64,000 nucleotides of DNA from Pseudomonadales bacterium (GCA_024234395.1 JACKOH010000001.1:949001-1013000), one strand, 5' to 3'; counted from the stretch's first letter, positions 54,689 to 63,492 are shown. The notes: generated by a model not told the origin, from the sequence alone. A program made the numbers and translations.

Positions 54689-54777
54689 GCCGTGGCCCGG
54701 ATCGGGATAATAAAACAAACGTTACGGGTCAGATCCCTGAACAGGTCCGGTTAAACAGACGGACTCGGCAGTGCGGG

Positions 54778-54807
54778 CGGAAAAACGGCGGAAAAACGGC
54801 GGAAAAG
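54778..54807. repeat. Short 11-bp tandem repeat
   Basis: Two exact units CGGAAAAACGG plus a partial third (CGGAAAAG) lie between lpxK and the following small gene. No function is suggested; it is simple local slippage material. Confidence 0.5.
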
Positions 54808-54867
54808 CAGCCGATAACCCGACTGAATGAATTGAACGAATAGACCAGAGTGGGATGACAAGTCGCT

Positions 54868-55062
54868 ATGAGCCTCGATCACAAATTACTGGCAATACTG
54901 GTTTGCCCGATCTGCAAAGGCGAACTGATTTACAATCGCGAGGCCAAAGAGCTGGTCTGCCGGGCCGATCGCCTGGCGTTCCCGGTTAAAGACGACATTC
55001 CGGTAATGCTCAGCGACGAGGCCCGTCCATTGAGTGAAGAGGAGCGGGAGAGATACCAGTGA
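54868..55062 (+). CDS. ycaR: Trm112-family small protein (YcaR-like)
   Basis: The 64-residue protein starts MSLDHKLLAILVCPICKGEL. The Trm112 fold normally binds zinc; here three Cys are seen (CPIC and, later, LVCRADRLAFPVKD). The E. coli homologue YcaR is also encoded between lpxK and kdsB. Eukaryotic Trm112 activates several methyltransferases; the bacterial role is not settled. It overlaps kdsB by 4 nt, so the genes are translationally coupled. Confidence 0.9.
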   Translation: MSLDHKLLAILVCPICKGELIYNREAKELVCRADRLAFPVKDDIPVMLSDEARPLSEEERERYQ

Positions 55063-55808
55063 AATTTACCGTCGTAATTCCGGCCCGTTTCGGTGCCAGC
55101 CGCCTGCCGGGCAAGCCGCTGGTGGATCTGAATGGCAAACCCATGATTCAGCATGTCTACGAACGGGCTCAGCAGAGCGACGCCGACGCCGTTTACGTGG
55201 CGACCGATGACGAGCGGATCCGGGATGCGGTCGAGCAGTTCGGTGGCAGCGTGATAATGACCGAATCCACGCATCGCTCCGGTACCGACCGGATTCACGA
55301 GGTGGCCACCCGGCTGGAACTGGACGACGACCGGCTGGTAGTCAACGTGCAGGGTGATGAACCGCTGATTCCGCCTGCCGCCATCAATCAGGTGGCGGCC
55401 AACCTGGACAGCAACCCGGAGGCCGGCATCGCCTCGCTCTATGAAGCAGTGACCGACCGCGACGAAATCGAAGATCCCCATGCGGTCAAGGTGGTGGTCG
55501 ACGTGAACGGTTTCGCCCTCTATTTCAGCCGTTCCACTATCCCTTATGGCAGCAGTGTGCAGGCCCGCAACTGCCTGCGCCACATCGGCATCTATGCCTA
55601 CCGGGTGGAAACTCTCAAGCGCTTCGTGGCCTGGCCCCCCGGCGAGCTGGAGGTGCAGGAAAAACTGGAACAACTGCGGGCCCTTTACAACGGCATCCGC
55701 ATTCACATGGCTCCCGCCTGCAGCAAGGTTCCGCCCGGCATCGACACCGAGCGCGATCTGCAGCTGGTCCGCAAACTGCTCGCCGAGATTGGCCCGGCGG
55801 TGTCATGA
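55059..55808 (+). CDS. kdsB: 3-deoxy-manno-octulosonate cytidylyltransferase
   Basis: KdsB activates KDO with CTP to CMP-KDO for the inner core of lipopolysaccharide. The 249-residue protein starts with a GTG at 55059. The nucleotide-binding start VIPARFGASRLPGKPL and the GKPMIQHVYERA helix are followed by ATDDERI, VQGDEPLIPP and GIYAYRVETLKRF, all family hallmarks. It overlaps the previous small gene and the next phosphatase gene by 4 nt each. Confidence 0.96.
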   Translation: MKFTVVIPARFGASRLPGKPLVDLNGKPMIQHVYERAQQSDADAVYVATDDERIRDAVEQFGGSVIMTESTHRSGTDRIHEVATRLELDDDRLVVNVQGDEPLIPPAAINQVAANLDSNPEAGIASLYEAVTDRDEIEDPHAVKVVVDVNGFALYFSRSTIPYGSSVQARNCLRHIGIYAYRVETLKRFVAWPPGELEVQEKLEQLRALYNGIRIHMAPACSKVPPGIDTERDLQLVRKLLAEIGPAVS

Positions 55809-56320
55809 GCCGCGAGGAGCTCCCCCTCAACAGTCAGGATGGCAAGGTGCGGGTACTCATGGTGTGCCTGGGCAACATCTGCCGCTCTCCCACCGCCCAC
55901 GGGGTATTTCAACAGCGCATCGAGGCCCGCAACCTGGGGGACCGGATCCTGGTGGATTCGGCCGGCACCGGCAGCTGGCACATCGGCTCGGCGCCGGACC
56001 GTCGCTCCGCCAGAGCGGCCGCCGCGCGCGGATACCGGCTGGATGAGCTGGTGGCGCGGCAGGTGGATGATGGCGATTTTTACCAGTTCGATTACCTGCT
56101 GGCCATGGATCATGACAACCTGGCAGATCTGCAGGCGCAACGCCCGCACAACTGTGATTGCCGGATCGAGCTGTTTCTCGATTACTCGGAAGGTGAGGAG
56201 CGGGCGGTTCCGGACCCCTATAACAGCGGCCCGGACGGTTTCGAGCTGGTCCTGGACATTGTGGAGGAGACCTGCGACCGGTTGCTGGATACCCTGGTCA
56301 GTCGCCACCTGGTTGACTGA
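55805..56320 (+). CDS. Low-molecular-weight protein tyrosine phosphatase
   Basis: The 171-residue enzyme carries the active-site loop CLGNICRSPTA (CX5R) at about residues 20-30 and the general acid Asp in VPDPYNSG. About 15 extra N-terminal residues precede the usual start. It could dephosphorylate protein tyrosines or arginines. In Pseudomonas the same gene lies between kdsB and murB, so context supports an envelope-related role, but the substrate is unknown. The start overlaps the kdsB stop by 4 nt. Confidence 0.9.
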   Translation: MSREELPLNSQDGKVRVLMVCLGNICRSPTAHGVFQQRIEARNLGDRILVDSAGTGSWHIGSAPDRRSARAAAARGYRLDELVARQVDDGDFYQFDYLLAMDHDNLADLQAQRPHNCDCRIELFLDYSEGEERAVPDPYNSGPDGFELVLDIVEETCDRLLDTLVSRHLVD

Positions 56321-56367
56321 GCGGCGCCAGGCCGGACCCGTCACCCCACCCGGGGCAGGCAGACAGC

Positions 56368-57408
56368 ATGGAAATTTTCGCGGACTTCGATCTCACACCC
56401 TGTAATACCTTCGCCGTGGCCAGCCGCGCCCGGGCCTTCTGCACGGTGCGCGAACAGGCCGATCTGCTGCAGGCCCTGGCCTATGCAGTCGAGCAGGATC
56501 TGCCGCTGCTGGTCCTTGGCGGCGGCAGCAATGTGTTGTTCATTGACGATTATCCGGGGCTGGTTGTCCACATGGCGATGCCCGGCATTGAACGGCTGGA
56601 GCAGGACGACAACCGCGTGTTGTTGCAGGTGGGAGCCGGCGAGAACTGGCACAACCTAGTTATGTGGTGTCTGAGGAAAGGTTTCTATGGTATTGAAAAT
56701 TTAGCATTAATTCCTGGAACTGTGGGTGCGGCGCCGATCCAGAACATCGGCGCCTACGGAGTGGAGCTGGCGACCGTGTTCGCCTGCCTGACGGCACTGG
56801 AAGCCAATTCTGGTGAATTTTGGACTTTTCAGCGCGATGACTGCCAATTCGGCTACCGGGACAGTGTCTTCAAGCATGGCCGCCCGGGCGAGCTGATCAT
56901 CACCACGGTGACCCTGCAGCTGAGCCTGGCGCCGGTACCGGTCACCGATTACCGGACTCTGCACGAGGAACTGGAGCGCCGCCACGGTGACAGCGTACCC
57001 AGCCCGCAGCAGGTGGCCGATGCAGTGATTGCTATCCGCCAGAGCAAATTACCCGACCCGGCGCGGTTGCCTAACTGCGGGAGCTTTTTTAAGAACCCGG
57101 TAATCGACCAGGCCACCTTCCAGACGCTGAGTGCCCGGTATGACCGGATTCCAGTGTTCCCGGTCCCTGATCAGCCTGGCCAGATCAAGATCCCGGCTGC
57201 CTGGCTGCTGGATCAGGCCGGCTGGAAAGGGCGGCGCCAGGGGGCCGCCGGCGTACACCGGGAGCAGGCAGTAGTGCTGGTCAACCACGGTGGTGCCAGC
57301 GGTGCCGAGTTGCTGGCCCTGGCCCGGGACATGCAGGCTGCGGTGCTGGACCGGTTCGGTATTGCCCTGGAGCCGGAGGTCCGGATTGTGCAGGGTTCAG
57401 GCGGCTAG
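56368..57408 (+). CDS. murB: UDP-N-acetylenolpyruvoylglucosamine reductase
   Basis: MurB reduces UDP-GlcNAc-enolpyruvate to UDP-MurNAc with NADPH and FAD, an early peptidoglycan step. The 346-residue protein belongs to the E. coli-like type I class. The FAD-binding segment LLVLGGGSNVLF (about residues 48-59), ENLALIPGTVGAAPIQNIGAYG, and the catalytic serine in NCGSFFKNPV are present. A Glu close to the C-terminus (EPEVRIVQG) completes the active site. It is last in the kdsB-phosphatase-murB set; the 399-nt gap after it ends the operon. Confidence 0.96.
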   Translation: MEIFADFDLTPCNTFAVASRARAFCTVREQADLLQALAYAVEQDLPLLVLGGGSNVLFIDDYPGLVVHMAMPGIERLEQDDNRVLLQVGAGENWHNLVMWCLRKGFYGIENLALIPGTVGAAPIQNIGAYGVELATVFACLTALEANSGEFWTFQRDDCQFGYRDSVFKHGRPGELIITTVTLQLSLAPVPVTDYRTLHEELERRHGDSVPSPQQVADAVIAIRQSKLPDPARLPNCGSFFKNPVIDQATFQTLSARYDRIPVFPVPDQPGQIKIPAAWLLDQAGWKGRRQGAAGVHREQAVVLVNHGGASGAELLALARDMQAAVLDRFGIALEPEVRIVQGSGG

Positions 57409-57807
57409 CCGGTCCGGCTGCTGCGATCGCGGCTTTCTTCCCCGGGCGTGGGTAAGGTAATCATCAGGACAAGTGTTAAGGCTATGCCGCAGGATACCGA
57501 TAGTAACTGTTAGTAGCTGAAAGCAACTGGCAGATGCCGACAGTTACAGAGGGAAGCGGGAGCGCTGCCGCCGATACAGCTGTTCAGTTCACGGCGACCT
57601 TTAAGTAAGTAAGGGAGCAGTTCACGTTCTGGGAACACAACTGCGCTTAAGCGCTCAGGAAAATTGTGTGTTACCCCATGGCGTGCTACTGTTGAACATT
57701 GCCGGCATACAGACGGCTTCGGGAGCGTTTTTCGCAACGCAGGGAACCGGATCGGCAGGGCAGGGATGTCGTTTTATTCCTAACGATAAAAAACCCTGGA
57801 TAAACCA
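57409..57807. other. 399-bp gap between murB and the gacA-type gene
   Basis: I see no gene. The stretch has short repeats related to GTAACTGT/ACAGTTAC (near 57502 and 57541) and several GGA trinucleotides. It must hold the promoter for the response regulator, but no clear -35/-10 pair stands out. A small RNA cannot be excluded. Confidence 0.5.
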
Positions 57808-58542
57808 ATGCAATCATCTGACTTCACAAACAATTCCTACATGCCTGCCATCAAGGTCCTGTTAGCTGACGACCACCTCCTGCTTACCGAAGGCATCACC
57901 CGGTTGTTGGCCGATGAGCCGGACCTGGAAGTGATCGGCTGTGCCGGAACCGGTGAGGAGGCGCTGGAACTGTTCGAGTCTCTGGCTCCCGACGTGGTGC
58001 TGATGGACGTCAAGATGCCCGGTATCGGTGGCATCGAAGCGACCCAGCGTATCGTCGAGCGTTATCCGCTGGCCCGGGTGGTGGGCATGTCCTCCATCGA
58101 CGTGGGGGTGATTCCCTCACGGATGCTGGCCGCCGGGGCCCGTGCCTTTATTACCAAGAGCGGCGGTGTCGAAGAACTGTTGCTGGCCATACGCAAGGTC
58201 CACGCCGGGCAGCACTATGTATCGCCCAGCGTGGCCACCAAGCTGGGCAGCGACCCGTTCGCCCGCCGGCGCAAGGGTGGGATCCGCCGCAAGATCCTGT
58301 TCGACCGGCTCTCCAAGCGGGAACTGCAGATCGCCATGGCCCTGTCCGACGGTGCCAAGGTGAGCGCCATCGCCGACCTGCTCAATATCAGTCCCAAGAC
58401 GGTCTATACCTACCGCTACCGGATTTTCGAGAAACTGGGCATCAAGAGCGACGTGGAACTGACCATCCTGGCCATGAAGAACGGCGTGACGGAAACCTCC
58501 GAAGACTATATCGAGTACGGTCAGCAACGCCAGATCGGCTGA
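57808..58542 (+). CDS. gacA: Response regulator of the GacA/UvrY type
   Basis: A NarL-family regulator: a receiver domain (about residues 14-130) with phosphoryl-accepting Asp in VVLMDVKMPGIGG and the acidic pair in LLADDHLLL. A LuxR-type helix-turn-helix follows (LSKRELQIAMALSDG, then ISPKTVYTYRYRIFEKLGI). GacA/UvrY, phosphorylated by GacS/BarA, drives small RNAs that titrate CsrA/RsmA. Placement just before uvrC is the classic gacA-uvrC order and supports the assignment. I use the ATG at 57808; the ATG at 57841 (MPAIKVLLADD) agrees better with family length, and neither has a strong Shine-Dalgarno. Confidence 0.88.
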   Translation: MQSSDFTNNSYMPAIKVLLADDHLLLTEGITRLLADEPDLEVIGCAGTGEEALELFESLAPDVVLMDVKMPGIGGIEATQRIVERYPLARVVGMSSIDVGVIPSRMLAAGARAFITKSGGVEELLLAIRKVHAGQHYVSPSVATKLGSDPFARRRKGGIRRKILFDRLSKRELQIAMALSDGAKVSAIADLLNISPKTVYTYRYRIFEKLGIKSDVELTILAMKNGVTETSEDYIEYGQQRQIG

Positions 58543-58561
58543 TTTCCGTGCCAACAGACAG

Positions 58562-58596
58562 GGCCCCCGGTTGCCAGGCAACAGGGGGCCTTTTTT
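58562..58596 (+). terminator. Intrinsic terminator after gacA
   Basis: GGCCCCC pairs with GGGGGCC and GTTG with CAAC around a CCAGG loop, followed directly by TTTTTT. It lies 20 nt after the gacA stop. A TATAAT (58607-58612) sits just behind it and may be the -10 of a uvrC promoter, but no good -35 accompanies it. Confidence 0.85.
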
Positions 58597-58711
58597 GTGT
58601 TTGGTCTATAATGAATCCTGCAGAAATAATGCTGCCGCCAGCGATGTATATGCTGTCAGCAGGCTGCTCTGCAAAGGATCCTGAAGTTACGCACAACCCC
58701 GTTACCGACTG

Positions 58712-60586
58712 ATGTCTGCAAAATCCGCTGAATCCACTTTTGACGCCAAGGCCTTTCTGCGCACCCTGACCTCCCGGCCCGGGGTGTACCGGATGCTGGA
58801 TGCCGGCGGCAAAGTGCTGTACGTGGGCAAGGCCCGCAACCTGAAGAACCGGGTCAGCAGCTATTTCCGGTCCAGCGGTCTGACCACCAAGACAATGGCC
58901 ATGGTGGACAAGGTGGCGGACATCGAGGTCACCATCACCGCCAGCGAGACCGAGGCGCTGCTGCTGGAACAGAGCCTGATCAAAACCCACCGGCCGGCCT
59001 ATAACATCCAGCTGCGGGACGATAAATCCTACCCGTACATTCTGCTCACCGACTACGAGGAATACCCGCGGCTGGCCTTTTACCGCGGCAGCCGCAAGCG
59101 CAAGGGCTCCCTGTACGGGCCGTATCCCAGTGCCCATGCCACCCGCGATACCCTGCAGATTCTGCAGAAGGTGTTCCGGGTCCGGCAATGCGAAGACAGT
59201 TACTTCAGAAACCGCTCGCGGCCCTGCCTGCAGTACCAGATCGAGCGCTGCACCGGGCCCTGCGTGGGACTGATCTCAACCGAGGATTACGCCCGCGACG
59301 TGCACTATGCCAAGATGTTCCTGGAAGGCAAAAGTGACGACCTGACCAAAGAACTGTCGGAGACCATGGAAAAGGCCGCCGAGGCACTGGATTTCGAGAA
59401 GGCTGCGCGGCTGCGCGACCAGATCATCGATCTGCGGCGCATCCAGGAGCAGCAGCACGTGGCCAACCAGGGCGCCGACGCCGACATCCTGGCAGCCGCC
59501 ATTCAGCCCCCGTACTGCTGTGTTCACGTCATCTACTCCCGCGCTGGAAGGATTATCGGCAGCAAGAATTTTTATCCGAAAAACAGTCTGGTAGAGGACG
59601 AAGCTCAACTTCTTTCTGATTTTATTGGCCAGTACTACCTGCGCGACCCCAAGTCCGGCCGGGCCATGAACATCCCCGCCGAACTGATTGTCAGCCATAT
59701 GCCGGAAGATAAGGACCAGTTGGCCGAGGCCCTGGGTTATTGTGCGGACCGCAAGGTCAAGCTGGCCCACCAGGTGCGGGGCCATCGGGCCCGCTGGCTG
59801 GAACTGGCCACCACCAACACGCGGGCCGCCCTGGCCAGCTATGTCAGCAACAGGCAGAACCTGCAGCAGCGCTTTCAGCTGTTACAGGATGCCCTGAAAC
59901 TGCCGGAACCGCCTGAACGCATCGAGTGTTTTGATATCAGTCATACCGGTGGTGAAAAAACCGTGGCATCCTGTGTGGTATTCGATGTCAACGGCCCGGT
60001 TAAGGCCGATTACCGGCGTTTCAATATCCGCGATATCGCCCCCGGCGACGATTACGCGGCCATGCTGCAGGCCCTGGACCGGCGCTTCGCACGGCTGGCC
60101 AAGGGCGAGGAGGGTGGCATGGGGAAGGTGCCGGACATTCTGCTGATCGACGGCGGCAAGGGGCAGCTGAAACAGGCTCTGGAAGCCCTCGAGAAATACC
60201 AGCTGCCGGGCATCACGTTACTGGGTATCGCCAAGGGGATCAGTCGCCGGGCGGGCCAAGAGACCTTGTTTCTGGCTGACCGGGAAGGCTACCTGAAGGA
60301 GCTGGCCATGGTGACCGATTCCGCTGCGCTGCACCTGCTGCAACAGGTTCGTGACGAGGCCCATCGCTTCGCCATCACCGGCCATCGGGCCCGCCGTGAA
60401 AAGGCCCGCCGTCAGTCCAGCCTCGAAGAGATTCCCGGCCTGGGACCGAAGCGGCGCCGCGAGCTGCTCAGGCATTTCGGTGGCCAGCAGGGCATTCAGC
60501 GTGCCAGCGAGGCTGACCTGGCCCGGGTTAACGGCATCAGTCGCAAACTGGCGGCAACCATCTATAGCCACCTGCATCTTGACTAG
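58712..60586 (+). CDS. uvrC: Excinuclease ABC subunit C
   Basis: UvrC makes the two incisions of nucleotide excision repair after UvrA/UvrB mark damage. The 624-residue protein has an N-terminal GIY-YIG nuclease (PGVYRMLDAGGKVLYVGKAR, about residues 24-43). A UVR domain (KAAEALDFEKAARLRDQI, about 225-245), an RNase H-like domain (ECFDISHTGGE, LLIDGGKGQLKQAL) and terminal helix-hairpin-helix repeats (IPGLGPKRRRELLRHFG) follow. It is preceded by gacA with a terminator between them, and followed by pgsA at a 15-nt gap. Confidence 0.97.
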   Translation: MSAKSAESTFDAKAFLRTLTSRPGVYRMLDAGGKVLYVGKARNLKNRVSSYFRSSGLTTKTMAMVDKVADIEVTITASETEALLLEQSLIKTHRPAYNIQLRDDKSYPYILLTDYEEYPRLAFYRGSRKRKGSLYGPYPSAHATRDTLQILQKVFRVRQCEDSYFRNRSRPCLQYQIERCTGPCVGLISTEDYARDVHYAKMFLEGKSDDLTKELSETMEKAAEALDFEKAARLRDQIIDLRRIQEQQHVANQGADADILAAAIQPPYCCVHVIYSRAGRIIGSKNFYPKNSLVEDEAQLLSDFIGQYYLRDPKSGRAMNIPAELIVSHMPEDKDQLAEALGYCADRKVKLAHQVRGHRARWLELATTNTRAALASYVSNRQNLQQRFQLLQDALKLPEPPERIECFDISHTGGEKTVASCVVFDVNGPVKADYRRFNIRDIAPGDDYAAMLQALDRRFARLAKGEEGGMGKVPDILLIDGGKGQLKQALEALEKYQLPGITLLGIAKGISRRAGQETLFLADREGYLKELAMVTDSAALHLLQQVRDEAHRFAITGHRARREKARRQSSLEEIPGLGPKRRRELLRHFGGQQGIQRASEADLARVNGISRKLAATIYSHLHLD

Positions 60587-60601
60587 GCATAATCCCATCC
60601 C

Positions 60602-61177
60602 ATGTTTAATCTGGCCAATATCGTTACCCTGATCCGCGTTGCCCTGGTGCCGTTGGTGGTACTGCTGTTCTTCGCCGAGTTCACCGGACATCACCTGTGG
60701 GCTGCCGCGATTTTCACCGCCGCCAGCATCTCCGACTGGCTGGACGGCTACCTGGCCCGCAAGCTCAACCAGACCTCGGAATTCGGCGCCTTCCTGGATC
60801 CGGTGGCGGATAAGTTGCTGGTAGCCCTGACCCTGATCCTGCTGGTGGCCGACTACGCCACCGCCTGGTTTATCCTGCCGGTGAGCCTGATCATTGGCCG
60901 CGAAATCCTGATCTCCGCCCTGCGCGAGTGGATGGCCGGCCGCGGCCACCGGGACGTGGTGGCGGTGGCGTTCGCCGGCAAGGTAAAGACCACGGTGCAG
61001 ATGATTGCCATCATCATCCTGCTGGCCAGCGACCCGGCCGGACCGGCGATTCTGTGGCAGACCGGTTATGTGCTGATCTACGTGGCGGCCGCCCTCAGCC
61101 TCTATTCCATGGTGATTTATTTTCGCGGCGCCTGGCCCTATCTGATCCCGGGCCGGGCCGGCAAAGAGCCGCAATAG
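60602..61177 (+). CDS. pgsA: CDP-diacylglycerol-glycerol-3-phosphate phosphatidyltransferase
   Basis: PgsA makes phosphatidylglycerol phosphate, precursor of phosphatidylglycerol and cardiolipin, in the inner membrane. The 191-residue protein has several membrane helices and the full CDP-alcohol phosphotransferase motif, D-x2-D-G-x2-A-R-x8-G-x3-D-x3-D, in SDWLDGYLARKLNQTSEFG and GAFLDPVADK. The start MFNLANIVTLIRVALVP is typical. uvrC-pgsA-tRNA is a conserved order. Confidence 0.96.
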   Translation: MFNLANIVTLIRVALVPLVVLLFFAEFTGHHLWAAAIFTAASISDWLDGYLARKLNQTSEFGAFLDPVADKLLVALTLILLVADYATAWFILPVSLIIGREILISALREWMAGRGHRDVVAVAFAGKVKTTVQMIAIIILLASDPAGPAILWQTGYVLIYVAAALSLYSMVIYFRGAWPYLIPGRAGKEPQ

Positions 61178-61217
61178 CAGGGCCGTCACAAAGTGTGATT
61201 TATGGCCTCAAAGTATC

Positions 61218-61245
61218 TTGACTTCAAAGGCTTACACAGTAGAAT
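61218..61245 (+). promoter_or_regulatory. Promoter of the tRNA-Gly gene
   Basis: TTGACT (61218-61223) and TAGAAT (61240-61245) are separated by 16 nt, followed by a GC-rich discriminator (AGGCGCCC) typical of growth-rate-controlled stable RNA promoters. It lies 16 nt before the mature tRNA-Gly. Confidence 0.8.
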
Positions 61246-61261
61246 AGGCGCCCTTGATCAA

Positions 61262-61337
<76 letters not shown>

Positions 61338-61496
61338 ATTCCACCACCCATCTCAACCGGCAGGACTTTCCATGATTGGAAAACAGGTCGAAACATGTTG
61401 GCCTGGGCTGGTCCTTGGGATTTAATCCTGGTTCCACAGACAGGCAAACACTAACAACAAGCACTGAGAACAAGGTTTAAAGAAAAACGATTCCAA

Positions 61497-61570
61497 GGCT
61501 GGATGGCAGAGTGGTCATGCAGCGGACTGCAACTCCGTTAACGCCGGTTCGATTCCGACTCCAGCCTCCA
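61497..61570 (+). tRNA. tRNA-Cys(GCA)
   Basis: The 74-nt cloverleaf has acceptor GGCTGGA pairing with TCCAGCC, followed by TCCA with an encoded CCA. The anticodon loop CTGCAAC gives GCA. It lies 159 nt after tRNA-Gly; order Gly-Cys-Leu is as in Pseudomonas. Confidence 0.96.
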
Positions 61571-61808
61571 TTTTCACTTTACTCCCTCCCGAAGCCACTG
61601 CGCAGTGCCGGCCACCGTGCCATCAACAAGCACAGCGCCAGGCGCAACCACCGTAAAGTGAATACCCCGCGTAGCCAACGGCGAAGCGGCGTAGATCAGA
61701 ACACAAACCATCCCCCCTTACAGCCCGGATGGTGAAGTGAATGAGCAGGGCAGGCAGTGCAATCCACCGCCATCTGATCCAGGGCAGTAACGAAAGACCA
61801 TCCTCGAA

Positions 61809-61895
61809 GCCCGGGTGGCGAAATTGGTAGACGCAAGGGACTTAAAATCCCTCGGAGGAAACTCCGTACCGGTTCGATTCCGGTCCCGGGCACCA
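61809..61895 (+). tRNA. tRNA-Leu(TAA)
   Basis: The 87-nt tRNA has acceptor GCCCGGG pairing with CCCGGGC, encoded ACCA, and the long variable arm of leucine tRNAs (TCGGAGGAAACTCCGT). The anticodon loop CTTAAAA gives UAA. The integrase gene follows it directly, so its 3' end is probably the attachment site of the element. Confidence 0.96.
61870..61895. other. Putative attachment site (att) in the 3' end of tRNA-Leu
   Basis: Tyrosine integrases of islands and phages commonly recombine in the T-arm/acceptor part of tRNA genes. A tyrosine integrase begins 178 nt downstream here and AT content jumps immediately after the CCA. The second copy of the site would lie beyond the window, so this is inferred. 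Confidence 0.35.
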
Positions 61896-62027
61896 TTATA
61901 GAAAATCAACAATTTACGCTTCTTGCCACTTTTTAACACTTATTAATATAAATCAATCAGTTAACATCTAATCCAAATTTTTCATACAGTACGTTAACCC
62001 TCTTTTTCCCGCTTGTTGTATGATTCT

Positions 62028-62057
62028 TTTACGCCAAATATACGCCATTGGCGTAAA
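62028..62057. promoter_or_regulatory. Inverted and direct repeats upstream of the integrase gene
   Basis: TTTACGCCAA (62028-62037) and TTGGCGTAAA (62048-62057) form a perfect 10-bp inverted repeat, and TACGCCA also recurs directly at 62030 and 62041. It ends 16 nt before the integrase start. This is consistent with an integrase/excisionase arm site or an autoregulatory operator. Confidence 0.45.
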
Positions 62058-62073
62058 TCGAAGGGGATCGCGT

Positions 62074-63060
62074 ATGGCTACATTCAGAAAACGGAGCGGG
62101 GGTTGGCGTGCCGAGGTGTGCATCAAGGGCACGCGGACATCGGCGACATTCACCACCAAGCGGGAAGCCCAGGCCTGGGCGGCGCAGGAAGAGACCAGGT
62201 TGCGGGAAGACTCGGCCGGCAAGATCCCGAACAAGCCGTTCCGCGATCTGCTTGAACGTTATAGCCGCGAGGTCAGTATTCAAAAGCGCGGCGGCGCGCG
62301 GGAGCAGAAGATGATCGCCGTCATTCTCCGCGATTCGGTCGCCGAGGTTTCGCTGCGCATGCTTGCGCCGACCGATATCGCCGCCTGGCGAGATCGGCGA
62401 CTGAAGCAGGTCTCGGGTTCGACAGTGGAGCGGGAGATGACAATCCTCTCGCATGCCTGTTCGGTGGCCCGGCGCGAGTGGGGATGGCTGCGCGTCAATC
62501 CGGTCAGCGATGTGAGGCGACCGCCACCCACGGCGGCGCGTACCCGGCGGCCGACAACAGAAGAAACAGAAAAGCTACTGCATGCGCTGGGGTATTCATC
62601 GGAAGCACCACCGGAGACGGCATCGGCACGCGTCGGCGCGGCCTATCTCTTCGCCATCGAAACGGCGATGCGCGCGGGAGAGATCTGCGGTCTGGAGTGG
62701 CAGCATGTCAATGATCGGCACGTGCATTTGCCGCTGACAAAGAATGGCTATGCGCGGGATGTGCCGTTGTCGGCCGAGGCGCGTCGTATCATCGAGCAGT
62801 TGCGATCCTTGAATGGGGAGGAGGGCGCTGTGTTCGGTGTATCAGCGGCCAGCCTGGATGCCCTGTTTCGCAAGGCTAAAGCACGCGCGCTCATTGAAGA
62901 CCTGCATTTTCATGACACGCGCCGCGAGGCGCTTACCAGGCTGTCGAAGGTGTTCGATGTGATGGAGCTTGCCCGCATCAGCGGGCACCGCGATCTGCGG
63001 GTGCTGCAGAATGTGTATTACGCGCCCTCGGTGAAAGACCTGGCCGCTAAACTTGACTAG
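62074..63060 (+). CDS. Tyrosine site-specific integrase
   Basis: The 328-residue protein starts at the ATG at 62074 (MATFRKRSGGWRAEVCIKG) with AAGGGG upstream; the frame is open to 62020 but those residues look non-coding. There is an N-terminal arm-binding domain (about 1-50), a core-binding domain (about 55-160), and a catalytic domain. The latter has Arg in AMRAGEICGLEW, HDTRREAL (His-x-x-Arg), GHRDLRVLQN and the nucleophile Tyr in NVYYAP. It lies just behind tRNA-Leu and marks the left end of an integrated element. Phage, ICE or island origin cannot be separated from this alone. Confidence 0.93.
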   Translation: MATFRKRSGGWRAEVCIKGTRTSATFTTKREAQAWAAQEETRLREDSAGKIPNKPFRDLLERYSREVSIQKRGGAREQKMIAVILRDSVAEVSLRMLAPTDIAAWRDRRLKQVSGSTVEREMTILSHACSVARREWGWLRVNPVSDVRRPPPTAARTRRPTTEETEKLLHALGYSSEAPPETASARVGAAYLFAIETAMRAGEICGLEWQHVNDRHVHLPLTKNGYARDVPLSAEARRIIEQLRSLNGEEGAVFGVSAASLDALFRKAKARALIEDLHFHDTRREALTRLSKVFDVMELARISGHRDLRVLQNVYYAPSVKDLAAKLD

Positions 63061-63350
63061 GCGATGCGGTTTTCCTGGTGCTTCTCGGCCCAGGCGATCA
63101 CCTCTTTGGCCTTCCACAACGGTTGCCCTCGACCTTTGCTGCCAGCGACCGGCAACCGGATGGCCTGCGGGAAACCGGGCAGGGCAGTGATGCGTTCACG
63201 CACTACCGCCTCGGAACGTTTCAGGTAAGCGGCGATCTCCTTAACGGACCACAAGTCCACTGTAATCGGAATTCGCGGGGACAGATTGTTGATCGCGTTC
63301 AGGAGCATTTCGATCTGGTTCATTTTCGTGCCGCGTCGTCGTTGTTGCAT
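63057..63350 (-). CDS. Small helix-turn-helix protein (AlpA/MerR-like)
   Basis: The product is about 97 residues from the ATG at 63350; alternatives are a GTG at 63371 and an ATG at 63323 (MNQIEMLLNAIN). The C-terminal half carries a winged HTH of the AlpA/excisionase kind: DLWSVKEIAAYLKRSEAVVR, then FPQAIRLP and PLWKAKEVIAWAEKH. Such proteins often act as excisionase or integrase-gene regulators next to integrases. It is convergent with the integrase, overlapping its stop by 4 nt, and divergent from the next gene. Confidence 0.75.
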   Translation of the reverse strand: MQQRRRGTKMNQIEMLLNAINNLSPRIPITVDLWSVKEIAAYLKRSEAVVRERITALPGFPQAIRLPVAGSKGRGQPLWKAKEVIAWAEKHQENRIA

Positions 63351-63492
63351 CACATGCAGTGAAACTAACACTGGGTAATTTGCTAAATCAAAAATAAATG
63401 TTTACCGCACTGCTAAACGTTATGTTCTGGCAAACTCATGCTGTGTTGTGCAATCTAATGTTTTCAAATCCTGTGCAAGGAGAGGACAGATT

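Noticed and set aside
58601..58612. TATAAT-based promoter for uvrC
   Set aside because: The -10 is perfect but no acceptable -35 lies at 16-18 nt; the site is mentioned with the terminator only.
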